Source: Cribrihabitans_A pelagius
GTDB lineage: Bacteria; Pseudomonadota; Alphaproteobacteria; Rhodobacterales; Rhodobacteraceae
NCBI RefSeq assembly: GCF_048820915.1
Contig: NZ_JBMERR010000021.1
Coordinates: forward strand, 1-64,000
Direction of reading: 5' to 3'
Length of the DNA: 64,000 bases
Shown here: piece by piece, positions 23,572 through 32,126 of the stretch
How the letters are laid out: every line of letters begins with the position of its first letter
Numbering within the stretch: position 1 is the first letter of the stretch
Translations under genes and position numbers: made by a program
The notes under the pieces: model-generated
What the model saw: only the letters and a program-made list of their open reading frames with translations
Database searches by the model: none
Told to the model about the DNA's origin: nothing

Positions 23572-25352
23572 TCCGCACCCCGCTGCGCCCGCTCGCCCGT
23601 GTCCTGCACGCCCGCGCTACCGGCGCAAACCCGGATGCGATCGAAAAGGAAAACATCAGCCTGCGCCACCAGGAGATGCAGACCCGCGCCCGCCAGCGGG
23701 CGGAGGGGCGGCTGCTGGTACTGGGGCTGTTCTTCCTCTGTGCCTTTGGCGCGATTGCCGGGCGCATGGGCATCATGGCGGTGTCCGAACCCGCCGAGCC
23801 GGTGGCCCGCGCGCCGGGCAGCATCATCGCCATGCAGCGTGCCGATATCGTCGACCGCAACGGCACGCTGCTTGCGACCAACTTCGAGACCCACTCGCTT
23901 TATGCCCAGCCGCCGCAAATGATCGACCCGGTGGGCGCCGCGGACAAGCTGGTGGAGATCTTCCCCGACCTTGACCGCGAGCGCCTGGTGAAGGACTTCA
24001 CCGGCAAGCGCAAGTTCCTGTGGGTGAAGAAGAAAATCAGCCCCGAGCAGAAGCAGGCGGTGCATGACATTGGCGACCCCGGCCTGCTGTTCGGCCCCCG
24101 CGAGATGCGGCTTTATCCCAACGGCAGCCTGGCGGCGCATGTGCTGGGCGGGGCCGGGTTCGGCAAGGAAGGCGTGAGTGCGGCCGAGGTGATTGGCGTC
24201 GCCGGGGTGGAGCGGCAGTTCGACGATTACCTGCGCGACCCCGCCAATGCCGGGAAGCCGTTGCAGCTGTCGCTCGATGTCTCGGTGCAGGCCGCGGCGG
24301 AGCAGGTGCTCTATGGCGGCGTGAAGCTGATGAACGCCAAGGGCGCCACCTCCATCCTGATGGATGTGCACACGGGCGAGGTGATCTCGGTAGTGTCGCT
24401 GCCCGACTTCGACCCCAACAACCGGCCGCGCCCGCCGGCTTCGGGCTTTGACCCTTCGGTCAGCCCGCTGTTCAACCGCGCGGTGCAGGGGGTTTACGAG
24501 CTGGGTTCGACCTTCAAGATCTTCACCACCGCGCAAGCGATGGACCTCGGCCTGGTGGAGGAGGATACCATCATCGACACCCGCGGCCCGCTGCGCTGGG
24601 GCCGCTTCGCAATCCGCGATTTCCGCAACTATGGCAACGAAATGTCGGTGACCAAGATCATCGTCAAATCCTCCAACATCGGCACCGCGCGGCTGGCGCA
24701 GCAGATTGGGGTGGAGCGGCAGAAGGCTTTCCTCGACACGCTTGGCATGCTGGAGCCGACGCCGTTCGAAATCTCCGAGGCGCAGGGCGGCCAGCCGCTG
24801 CTGCCCGCCAACTGGTCCGAGCTGTCGGCGATGACGATCTCTTACGGCCACGGCATCTCGACCACGCCGATGCATCTTGCGGCGGGCTATGCGGCGATTG
24901 CCAATGGCGGCCGCTATGTCAGCCCGACGATTCTGAAGCAGACAGGCGCGCAGCCCGGCGAGCGGGTGTTGAGCGCGGCCTCGGCTGAGGCGGCGCGCAA
25001 AATGTTGCGCAAGGTGGTGACCAGCGGCACCGCCAGCTTTGCCGAAGTGCCGGGCTACCAGGTCGGCGGCAAGACCGGCACCGCCGACAAGCCGCGCCCC
25101 CGCGGCGGTTACTACGAGGACAAGGTCATTGCCACTTTTGCCTCTATTTTCCCGGCACATGACCCCAAATACGTGCTGATCGTGACGCTCGACGAGCCCT
25201 CGGTCATCGCCCATGGCGAAGAGCGCCGCACCGCAGGCTGGACCGCCACGCCGGTCGCGGCCGAGATGATCGGCCGGGTGGCGCCGCTGCTGGGCCTGCG
25301 GCCGCAAGTTGAACCCGCAGAGGTGACTGGTATAACCCTGACCTCGAACTAG
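23568..25352 (+). CDS. ftsI: FtsI (PBP3), septal peptidoglycan transpeptidase
   Basis: Cross-links septal peptidoglycan in the periplasm as partner of FtsW. The 594-residue class B penicillin-binding protein has a cytoplasmic N-tail (1-47), one membrane helix (about 48-66), a pedestal domain and a transpeptidase domain with SxxK at S314-T-F-K317, SSN at 368-370 and KTG at 502-504. The ATG overlaps the ftsL stop. Confidence 0.96.
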   Translation: MIRTPLRPLARVLHARATGANPDAIEKENISLRHQEMQTRARQRAEGRLLVLGLFFLCAFGAIAGRMGIMAVSEPAEPVARAPGSIIAMQRADIVDRNGTLLATNFETHSLYAQPPQMIDPVGAADKLVEIFPDLDRERLVKDFTGKRKFLWVKKKISPEQKQAVHDIGDPGLLFGPREMRLYPNGSLAAHVLGGAGFGKEGVSAAEVIGVAGVERQFDDYLRDPANAGKPLQLSLDVSVQAAAEQVLYGGVKLMNAKGATSILMDVHTGEVISVVSLPDFDPNNRPRPPASGFDPSVSPLFNRAVQGVYELGSTFKIFTTAQAMDLGLVEEDTIIDTRGPLRWGRFAIRDFRNYGNEMSVTKIIVKSSNIGTARLAQQIGVERQKAFLDTLGMLEPTPFEISEAQGGQPLLPANWSELSAMTISYGHGISTTPMHLAAGYAAIANGGRYVSPTILKQTGAQPGERVLSAASAEAARKMLRKVVTSGTASFAEVPGYQVGGKTGTADKPRPRGGYYEDKVIATFASIFPAHDPKYVLIVTLDEPSVIAHGEERRTAGWTATPVAAEMIGRVAPLLGLRPQVEPAEVTGITLTSN

Positions 25353-25368
25353 ACAGGTGAGGGCCGCC

Positions 25369-26856
25369 ATGAGCAGCAAGAGACCAGATCAGCCTCTGAG
25401 CCAATTGGGGCTGACCGCCCGCGGCGGCGCCGACCCGCAGATCAGCGGCTTGGCGGTGGACAGCCATCAGGTCCGCCCGGGCTTTCTATTTGCTGCCCTT
25501 CCGGGCAGCAGGCAGCATGGTGCCAAATACATTCCGGCGGCGCTGGAGCGGGGCGCAACCGCCATCCTCTCTGATGCCGCCGGCGCCGGGATTGCCGCCA
25601 AGGTGCTGGCCGACAGCCACGCCGCGCTGGTGGTGGTCGAAGACCCGCGCCAGGCGCTCGCCTATGCCGCGGCGCTGTGGTTCGGGGCCCAGCCGCAGAC
25701 CGTGGTCGCGGTCACCGGCACCAATGGCAAGACCTCGGTTGCGAGCTTCGTGCGCCAGATCTGGATGGAGCTGGGCCACAAGGCCGTGAACATGGGCACC
25801 ACCGGCATCGAAGGCGCCTGGAGCTACCCGCTGTCCCACACCACGCCGGAGCCGGTCACCCTGCACCGCGCGCTGGCCGCGGCCGCGGAGGAGGGCGTCA
25901 CCCATGCGGCGATGGAGGCGTCTTCGCACGGGCTCGACCAGCGGCGGCTCGACGGGGTGCAGCTGGCAGCGGCCGGCTTCACCAACTTTACGCAGGACCA
26001 CCTCGACTACCACGAAACCTTCGAGGCCTATTTCGCCGCCAAATCCGCCCTGTTCTCCCGGGTGCTGCCGGACGAGGGCGTGGCCGTCATCAATCTGGCC
26101 GATCCGCGCGGCGCCGACATGCGCGCGGTGGCAGAGGCGCGCGGCCAGGAGATCATCACGGTCGGGCGCGGGGAGGGCGACCTCAGCCTCTTGGGCATGC
26201 GCTATGACGGCACCGGCCAGGACATCCGCTTTGCCTGGCACGACCGGCCGTACCAGCTGCGGCTGAACCTGATCGGCGGCTTCCAGGCGGAAAACGTGCT
26301 CCTGGCCTGCGGGCTGGTGATTGCAGGCGGCGAGGACCCCGAGCGCGTGTTCGAGACCCTGCCGCATCTCGAAACCGTGCGCGGCCGGATGCAGCTCGCC
26401 GCCGAGCGCGGCAATGGTGCCGCGGTCTATGTCGACTACGCCCACACGCCCGACGCGGTGGCAAGTGCGCTGAAGGCGCTGCGCCCGCATGTGCTGGGCC
26501 GGCTCATTGCCATCGTCGGCGCGGGCGGGGACCGCGATGCCTCGAAGCGGCCGCTGATGGGGCAGGCCGCGCATGAAAACGCCGATGTGGTGATCGTCAC
26601 CGACGACAATCCCCGCAGCGAGGACCCGGCAGCCATCCGCGCCGCGGTCAAGGGCGGCGCGCCCGATTGTGTCGAGATCGGCGACCGTGCCGAGGCCATC
26701 CTGCGCGGTGCAGGCATGCTGGGCCCGGGCGATGCGCTGATCATCTGCGGCAAGGGCCATGAAACCGGCCAGACCGTGGGCGACAGTGTGCTGCCCTTCG
26801 ACGATGTGGAACAGGCCAGCATTGCGGTGGCGGCGCTGGACGGGAGGATCGCATGA
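25369..26856 (+). CDS. murE: MurE, UDP-MurNAc-L-Ala-D-Glu: meso-DAP ligase
   Basis: Adds meso-diaminopimelate to UDP-MurNAc-L-Ala-D-Glu using ATP. The 495-residue Mur ligase has the ATP loop GTNGKTS (117-123), substrate segments TTPEPVTLH, EASSHGLDQRR, and the DNPR motif (in TDDNPRSEDP) that marks meso-DAP rather than lysine specificity. The start at MSSKRPDQPL is preferred; an in-frame GTG at 25357 is possible. It starts 16 bp after ftsI and overlaps murF by four bases. Confidence 0.96.
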   Translation: MSSKRPDQPLSQLGLTARGGADPQISGLAVDSHQVRPGFLFAALPGSRQHGAKYIPAALERGATAILSDAAGAGIAAKVLADSHAALVVVEDPRQALAYAAALWFGAQPQTVVAVTGTNGKTSVASFVRQIWMELGHKAVNMGTTGIEGAWSYPLSHTTPEPVTLHRALAAAAEEGVTHAAMEASSHGLDQRRLDGVQLAAAGFTNFTQDHLDYHETFEAYFAAKSALFSRVLPDEGVAVINLADPRGADMRAVAEARGQEIITVGRGEGDLSLLGMRYDGTGQDIRFAWHDRPYQLRLNLIGGFQAENVLLACGLVIAGGEDPERVFETLPHLETVRGRMQLAAERGNGAAVYVDYAHTPDAVASALKALRPHVLGRLIAIVGAGGDRDASKRPLMGQAAHENADVVIVTDDNPRSEDPAAIRAAVKGGAPDCVEIGDRAEAILRGAGMLGPGDALIICGKGHETGQTVGDSVLPFDDVEQASIAVAALDGRIA

Positions 26857-28262
26857 AGCTCTGGACCGCGGCCGAGGCCGCTGCCGCCACCGGAGGCCGC
26901 GCGCAAGGGGAGTGGGCCGTCTCGGGCCTCTCGATCGACACCCGCACTATTGAGGCCGGCGACATGTTCGTCGCCCTCAGGGCCGCGCGCGACGGGCATG
27001 ACTTCGTGGCGCAAGCCTTGGAGAAAGGCGCAGCTGCCGCGCTGGTCTCCCGCATTCCCGAAGGCTTGCCCGCGGATGCTCCGCTCCTGATCGTGGACGA
27101 CGTGCAGGCTGGGCTCGAAGCCCTGGGCCGCGCCGCCCGCGCCCGCACGCAGGCCAAGGTCGTCGCGGTGACCGGCTCGGTCGGCAAGACCTCGACCAAG
27201 GAGATGCTGGCGCGGATGCTGATGGACCAGGGCCGCACCCATGCCGCGGTCGCCAGCTACAACAATCATTGGGGCGTTCCGCTGACGCTGGCGCGGATGC
27301 CGCGCGATACCGAATATGCGGTGATCGAGATCGGCATGAACCACCCCGGCGAGATCGGGCCGCTTGCGCGGATGGCGCGCCCCCATGTGGCAATGGTCAC
27401 AACCGTCGCGCCGGTGCATCTGGAAGCCTTTGACGACGTGGCGGGCATCGCCCGCGAAAAGGCCGCGATCATGGAAGGGCTGGAGCCCGGCGGCGTGGCG
27501 GTGCTGAACGCTGATATCGCCGAGGCGGGCGTGCTGCGCACAGTTGCGGCGGATCTCGGCGCCGCGGCGCGCTGGTTCGGCAAGAGTGCTGCGGACTACA
27601 CGCTGCACTCCGCCGGTATCGAAGGCGGGGAGACGGTGGCCCGCGCCACGGCAGGCGGGCGCGGCGTGGAGCTGCACATTCAGTCTCTTGGCGCCCATTT
27701 CGCGATGAACGGCCTCGGCGCGCTCGCCTGTGTGGAGGCGCTGGGAGCGGACCCCGCGCGCGCGGTGGAGAGCCTCGCGCTCTGGTCGCCGGTCAAGGGC
27801 CGCGGCGTGCGCGAGACCATCCCGTTGGAGGGCGGCGGCATCACCCTGCTCGATGACAGCTACAACGCCAACCCCGCCTCGATGGCGGCGGCACTGGCGG
27901 TACTGGCAGCCACTCCGGGCAAGGGCCGCCGGATTGCCTATCTTGGTGACATGAAGGAGCTCGGCCCGCAGGAGCGCGATTTGCACGCGGGGCTTGCGCG
28001 CCTTGACGCCATGCAGCAAATCGGCCGCGTCCACTGCATCGGCCCCCTGATGCAGGCGCTGCACGAAGCACTGCCGGAGGAAAAGCGCGGCCAGTGGTAC
28101 GCCACCAGTGCGGAGGCGCTGCCGGACCTTGCCGCGCAAGTGGAAGGCGGCGATATCGTGCTGGCCAAAGGCTCGCTCAGCATGGCGCTGGCACGGATTA
28201 TTGACGGCATCCGCGAATTGGGCCATGGCAACGGCACATCAGAAAAAGAACATAAAAACTGA
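26853..28262 (+). CDS. murF: MurF, UDP-MurNAc-tripeptide: D-Ala-D-Ala ligase
   Basis: Completes the UDP-MurNAc-pentapeptide by adding D-Ala-D-Ala, in the cytoplasm. The 469 residues show the MurF N-terminal domain (GLSIDTRTIEAGDMFVAL), the ATP loop GSVGKTSTKE (about 108-117), NNHWGVPLTLARM, and the C-terminal DDSYNANPASM. The start overlaps the murE stop (ATGA). Confidence 0.96.
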   Translation: MKLWTAAEAAAATGGRAQGEWAVSGLSIDTRTIEAGDMFVALRAARDGHDFVAQALEKGAAAALVSRIPEGLPADAPLLIVDDVQAGLEALGRAARARTQAKVVAVTGSVGKTSTKEMLARMLMDQGRTHAAVASYNNHWGVPLTLARMPRDTEYAVIEIGMNHPGEIGPLARMARPHVAMVTTVAPVHLEAFDDVAGIAREKAAIMEGLEPGGVAVLNADIAEAGVLRTVAADLGAAARWFGKSAADYTLHSAGIEGGETVARATAGGRGVELHIQSLGAHFAMNGLGALACVEALGADPARAVESLALWSPVKGRGVRETIPLEGGGITLLDDSYNANPASMAAALAVLAATPGKGRRIAYLGDMKELGPQERDLHAGLARLDAMQQIGRVHCIGPLMQALHEALPEEKRGQWYATSAEALPDLAAQVEGGDIVLAKGSLSMALARIIDGIRELGHGNGTSEKEHKN

Positions 28263-28275
28263 GAGAGGGCCGGAG

Positions 28276-29358
28276 ATGCTCTATTGGCTGACCGCTTTGT
28301 CGGACGGGGGCGATTTTTTCAATCTGTTCCGCTATATCACCTTCCGCGCTGGCGGTGCCTTCATGACGGCGCTGGTTTTCGGCTTCCTGTTCGGCAAACC
28401 GCTGATCAACGTGCTGCGCAAGCGCCAGGGCAAGGGCCAGCCGATCCGCGACGACGGGCCGGAGGCGCATTTCACCAAGGCCGGCACGCCGACCATGGGG
28501 GGCTTGCTGATCGTGGGCGCGCTGCTCACCGCGACGCTGCTGTGGGCGCGCTGGGACAACCCCTTTGTCTGGCTGGTGCTGTTTGTCACCATGGCCTTCG
28601 GGCTGATCGGTTTTGCCGATGATTATGCCAAGGTTTCCAAACAGAACACCGCCGGCGTGCCGGGTAAGCTGCGGCTTGCGCTTGGCATTCTGATCGCGGT
28701 GATCGCAGCGGTCTGGGCGGCCTATAACCATCCGGAAAACCTGCAGAACCAGCTGGCGCTGCCGGTCTTCAAGGATACGCTGATCAACCTTGGCCTGCTG
28801 TATGTGCCGTTTTCGATCTGCGTGGTCGTCGGCGCGGCCAATGCGGTCAATCTGACCGACGGGCTGGACGGGCTGGCGATCATGCCGGTGATGATCGCGG
28901 CGGGCACTTTGGGCGTTATCGCCTATGCCGTGGGGCGGGTCGATTTCACCGAATACCTGGACGTGCATTATGTGCCCGGCACCGGCGAGATCCTGATCTT
29001 CTCCGCAGCACTTTTTGGCGGCGGGCTGGGTTTCCTGTGGTACAACGCGCCGCCCGCGGCGGTCTTTATGGGCGATACCGGCTCGCTCGCGCTTGGCGGC
29101 GCGCTGGGGGCCATTGCGGTTGCCACCAAGCACGAGCTGGTGCTGGCGATTGTCGGCGGGCTCTTCGTGGTGGAGGCGCTCTCGGTGATCGTGCAGGTGC
29201 TCTACTTCAAGCGCACCGGCAAGCGGGTGTTCCTGATGGCGCCGATCCATCACCACTACGAGAAGAAGGGCTGGGCCGAGCCCACCATCGTGATCCGTTT
29301 CTGGATCATCTCGCTGATCCTGGCGATGATCGGGCTTGCAACGCTGAAGGTGCGCTGA
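28276..29358 (+). CDS. mraY: MraY, phospho-MurNAc-pentapeptide translocase
   Basis: Transfers phospho-MurNAc-pentapeptide to undecaprenyl phosphate, giving lipid I at the inner membrane. The 360-residue polytopic protein (about 10 helices) has the catalytic motifs FADDYAK, NLTDGLDGLA and FMGDTGSLALGG, plus the HHHYEKKGW loop. The gene begins 13 bases after murF at GGAG-ATG spacing. The next gene in the dcw order, murD, is separated by the oppositely oriented glsA. Confidence 0.97.
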   Translation: MLYWLTALSDGGDFFNLFRYITFRAGGAFMTALVFGFLFGKPLINVLRKRQGKGQPIRDDGPEAHFTKAGTPTMGGLLIVGALLTATLLWARWDNPFVWLVLFVTMAFGLIGFADDYAKVSKQNTAGVPGKLRLALGILIAVIAAVWAAYNHPENLQNQLALPVFKDTLINLGLLYVPFSICVVVGAANAVNLTDGLDGLAIMPVMIAAGTLGVIAYAVGRVDFTEYLDVHYVPGTGEILIFSAALFGGGLGFLWYNAPPAAVFMGDTGSLALGGALGAIAVATKHELVLAIVGGLFVVEALSVIVQVLYFKRTGKRVFLMAPIHHHYEKKGWAEPTIVIRFWIISLILAMIGLATLKVR

Positions 29359-29367
29359 GGCGCCATT

Positions 29368-29394
29368 CGGGCGGTGCCTTGCGTGCACCGCCCG
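29368..29394. terminator. Hairpin between mraY and glsA
   Basis: A 10-bp stem (CGGGCGGTGC / GCACCGCCCG) with a 7-nt loop lies between the convergent ends of mraY and glsA. It has no T-run, so it is a weak or factor-assisted terminator. Confidence 0.45.
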
Positions 29395-29454
29395 TACACC
29401 CCCTGTACACCGCCGCGACGCCGCAGACCGCGCTGGACCTCAGCGCGAAACGGT

Positions 29455-30369
29455 TCAGAATACCGACCAGTCCATCTCCCGTGCCAGCCGTTCCATCGCC
29501 TCGGTGCCAAGCTTGGAGTTGCCGTTGTGATCCAGACCGGGCGACCACACCGCAACGCTCGCCTTGCCCGGCACGATGGCGAGGATACCGCCGCCGACAC
29601 CGCTTTTGGCGGGCAGGCCGACGCGGTAGGCGAACTCCCCCGATCCATCGTAGTGGCCGCAGGTCAGCATCAGCGCATTCAGACGCCGGACCCGTCCCTG
29701 CGCCACCAGGCTTGGCCCCGCATCCGCACCGATCAGGAAGCGCCCCGCCCTGGCCAGCTGAACCGTGGTCATCTCCGTGGCGCATTGGTGGAAGTAGGTG
29801 CCGAGCGTCTTCTCCGGCGGGTTCTTCAGGTTGCCGAAGGACGCGAGAAAGTTGGCATGGGCAAAGTTGCGGTACCCGTGGCGGGTTTCCGAACGCGCCA
29901 CCGCCTTGTTGATGTGGATGTCATCATCTTCCGCCGCCGCCCGGATGAAGCCGAGAATCTCCGCCAGCGCGTCCTTCGGCTCGCGCCCGGCCAGCAGCTC
30001 GTCGGTGGTGACGATGGCGCCGGCGTTTACAAACGGGTTGCGCGGGCGGCCGCGCTCGTGCTCGAGCTGGACAATGGAGTTGAAGGCGGTGCCGGAGGGC
30101 TCGCGCCCGACCCGGTGCCAGAGCTGGTCGCCCGCGCGTCCCAGCGCAATCGCAAGGGTGAAGACCTTGGTGATGCTCTGCGCCGAGAATCTTGTGCGCG
30201 CGTCGCCCGCGTGAAACAGATCCCCATCCGCCGTCGCCACCGCGATGCCGAACTGGTCCGGGTCGACCTGTCCGAGTTCGGGAATGTAGCTGGCTACTTC
30301 GCCCCGGTCGGAGCGGCGGCGCATGTCCGCGCTGATGTGGTCGAGCAATGTCTGCAAATGCGGTGCCAC
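29455..30369 (-). CDS. glsA: Glutaminase A
   Basis: Hydrolyses glutamine to glutamate and ammonia. The serine-dependent beta-lactamase-like fold shows the nucleophile motif FSAQSITKVF, RNPFVNAGAI, the catalytic-region Tyr in ARSETRHGYRNFAHAN, and LPAKSGVGGGILAIVPG. The start is most likely GTG at 30369, with GGAGG spaced eight bases upstream, giving 304 residues, close to the family's 308; the ATG at 30408 would add 13 residues. It lies antisense inside the dcw cluster between mraY and murD, and probably breaks the operon into two transcripts. Confidence 0.94.
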   Translation of the reverse strand: MAPHLQTLLDHISADMRRRSDRGEVASYIPELGQVDPDQFGIAVATADGDLFHAGDARTRFSAQSITKVFTLAIALGRAGDQLWHRVGREPSGTAFNSIVQLEHERGRPRNPFVNAGAIVTTDELLAGREPKDALAEILGFIRAAAEDDDIHINKAVARSETRHGYRNFAHANFLASFGNLKNPPEKTLGTYFHQCATEMTTVQLARAGRFLIGADAGPSLVAQGRVRRLNALMLTCGHYDGSGEFAYRVGLPAKSGVGGGILAIVPGKASVAVWSPGLDHNGNSKLGTEAMERLAREMDWSVF

Positions 30370-30497
30370 GCGGAGGCCTCCTCTGCCTGAAGGGGGAATC
30401 TCGGGCATGGGCCGCGGCTTGTCAATCTGAGGAGACTGGCAAAGCCGGGAGGGATCGGGTAGCGGTGCTGGCAAGGGTTAAGATGGGAGAGCAGGCA

Positions 30498-31895
30498 ATG
30501 ATCCCGGTGAAAGGTTTCGAAGGCGCGAATGTGGCTGTGCTGGGGCTGGGGCGCTCGGGTCTGGCGACGGCGCGGGCGCTCCGGGCTGGCGGCGCCGAGC
30601 CCCTGTGCTGGGATGACAATCCCGCCGCGCGGGAGGCCGCCGAGGGCGAGGGCTTTGCCTGCGCGGACCTGCTGCGCCAGGGCGCATTCGATGCGGTGGC
30701 CGCGCTGATCGTCTCGCCCGGTATCCCGCATCTCTACCCCAAGCCGAACCCGGTGGTGCGTGCAGCACTTGAGGCCGGGGTGCCGGTCGACAACGATATC
30801 GGGCTGTTTTTCCGCTCCATTGCGGAAGGGGACTGGGGCATGATGGAGCAGCCGCCCAAAGTGGTGGCGGTCACGGGCTCCAACGGCAAGTCCACCACGG
30901 TGGCGCTGTTGCACCACATCCTGCAGGAGGCGGGCCGCGACAGCCAGCTCGCAGGCAACATCGGCCGGGGCGTGCTGGACATCGACCCGCCGGGCGAGGG
31001 CGGCGTGGTGGTGCTGGAGCTGTCGAGCTACCAGACCGAGCTGGCCCGCGCGCTGACGCCGGATGTGGCGGTTTTCACCAACCTGTCGCCCGATCACCTC
31101 GACCGGCACGCGGGCATGGGCGGCTATTTCGCCGCCAAGCGCCGTCTCTTTGCCGAGGGCGGGCCGGACCGCGCGGTGATCGGCGTCGATGAAGACGAGG
31201 GCCTGTTTCTTGCGGGGCAGCTTTCCGAAGGGGCGGGCGACGACCGGGTGATCCGGACCTCCGCCGCGCGCAAACTCACCGGGGCAGGCTGGCAGGTGTT
31301 TGCGCGGAAGGGCTTCTTGAGCGAGTACCGCAAGGGCCGGCAGGCGGGCTCGATCGATTTGCGCGGCATCACCGGCCTGCCGGGCACGCACAACCACCAG
31401 AACGCCTGCAACGCCTATGCCGCGGCGCGCACCCTGGGGCTGGCGCCCCGGGTGATCGAGGCGGGGCTCGCCAGCTATCCCGGCCTGCCGCACCGCAGCC
31501 AGACCATCGCTGAAGCCGGCGGGGTGCGGTACGTGAACGACAGCAAGGCCACCAATGTCGACAGCGCGGTGAAGGCGCTGAGCGCGTTTTCCCGCATCCG
31601 CTGGATCTGCGGCGGGTTGGAGAAGGAGGGCGGGCTGGAGGGCCTGAACGGGCAAACCGGCAACGTGGTGAAGGCCTATGTGATCGGACGCGAGGCGGCG
31701 GGCTTTGCCATGCAGCTGGAGGGCGAGGCCGAGGTCTGCACCACCATGGCGGCGGCGGTGGAGCGGGCGATGGCGGAAGCGGAGCCGGGCGATACCGTGC
31801 TGCTGGCCCCTGCGGCAGCCAGTTTCGATCAGTACGACAACTTCGAACGCCGCGGCGAGGACTTTACCGCCGAGGTGCGGAAGCGGCTGGGATAA
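30498..31895 (+). CDS. murD: MurD, UDP-MurNAc-L-Ala: D-Glu ligase
   Basis: Adds D-glutamate to UDP-MurNAc-L-alanine using ATP. The 465 residues include the N-terminal Rossmann loop AVLGLGRSGLATARA, the ATP loop TGSNGKSTT (about 126-134), LELSSYQTE, the carbamylated-Lys region and NDSKATN near the C-terminal domain. MIPVKGFEG is used as start (AGG upstream); an ATG five codons earlier is possible. It needs a promoter of its own, because glsA separates it from mraY. Confidence 0.95.
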   Translation: MIPVKGFEGANVAVLGLGRSGLATARALRAGGAEPLCWDDNPAAREAAEGEGFACADLLRQGAFDAVAALIVSPGIPHLYPKPNPVVRAALEAGVPVDNDIGLFFRSIAEGDWGMMEQPPKVVAVTGSNGKSTTVALLHHILQEAGRDSQLAGNIGRGVLDIDPPGEGGVVVLELSSYQTELARALTPDVAVFTNLSPDHLDRHAGMGGYFAAKRRLFAEGGPDRAVIGVDEDEGLFLAGQLSEGAGDDRVIRTSAARKLTGAGWQVFARKGFLSEYRKGRQAGSIDLRGITGLPGTHNHQNACNAYAAARTLGLAPRVIEAGLASYPGLPHRSQTIAEAGGVRYVNDSKATNVDSAVKALSAFSRIRWICGGLEKEGGLEGLNGQTGNVVKAYVIGREAAGFAMQLEGEAEVCTTMAAAVERAMAEAEPGDTVLLAPAAASFDQYDNFERRGEDFTAEVRKRLG

Positions 31896-31939
31896 CGCGG
31901 TCAGGGTAGGGTGGAAGTAAGGGGCTTCAGGCTCACCAA

Positions 31940-32120
31940 AGCGGAAAATCCGCTCCGGAGCCGCCTTCACTTGTCCCCTGCCTGCCAGAGCCATCCCCCG
32001 CCCGCAAGCACAATGGCCGTCTCCCCGCCGGGGCGGGGCCCCTCGGCAATTCCGCTTGCGGGCGGCGGCTGTCTCTGGCCGCCGATGTCCAAGCGAAGGC
32101 GGCTCCGAAGCGGAAAATCC
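31940..32120. repeat. MITE-like palindromic element with flanking direct repeats
   Basis: Arms 31950-31973 and 32090-32113 pair over 24 bases with two mismatches (CCGGAGCCGCCTTC against GAAGGCGGCTCC in their core). A second, inner inverted repeat (CCCGCAAGC ... GCTTGCGGG) lies inside. AGCGGAAAATCC occurs as a direct repeat at both outer edges (31940-31951, 32109-32120), like a target-site duplication. About 180 bp in total, in the convergent gap between murD and the flavoprotein gene. No transposase is encoded. Confidence 0.65.
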
Positions 32121-32126
32121 TGAGGG

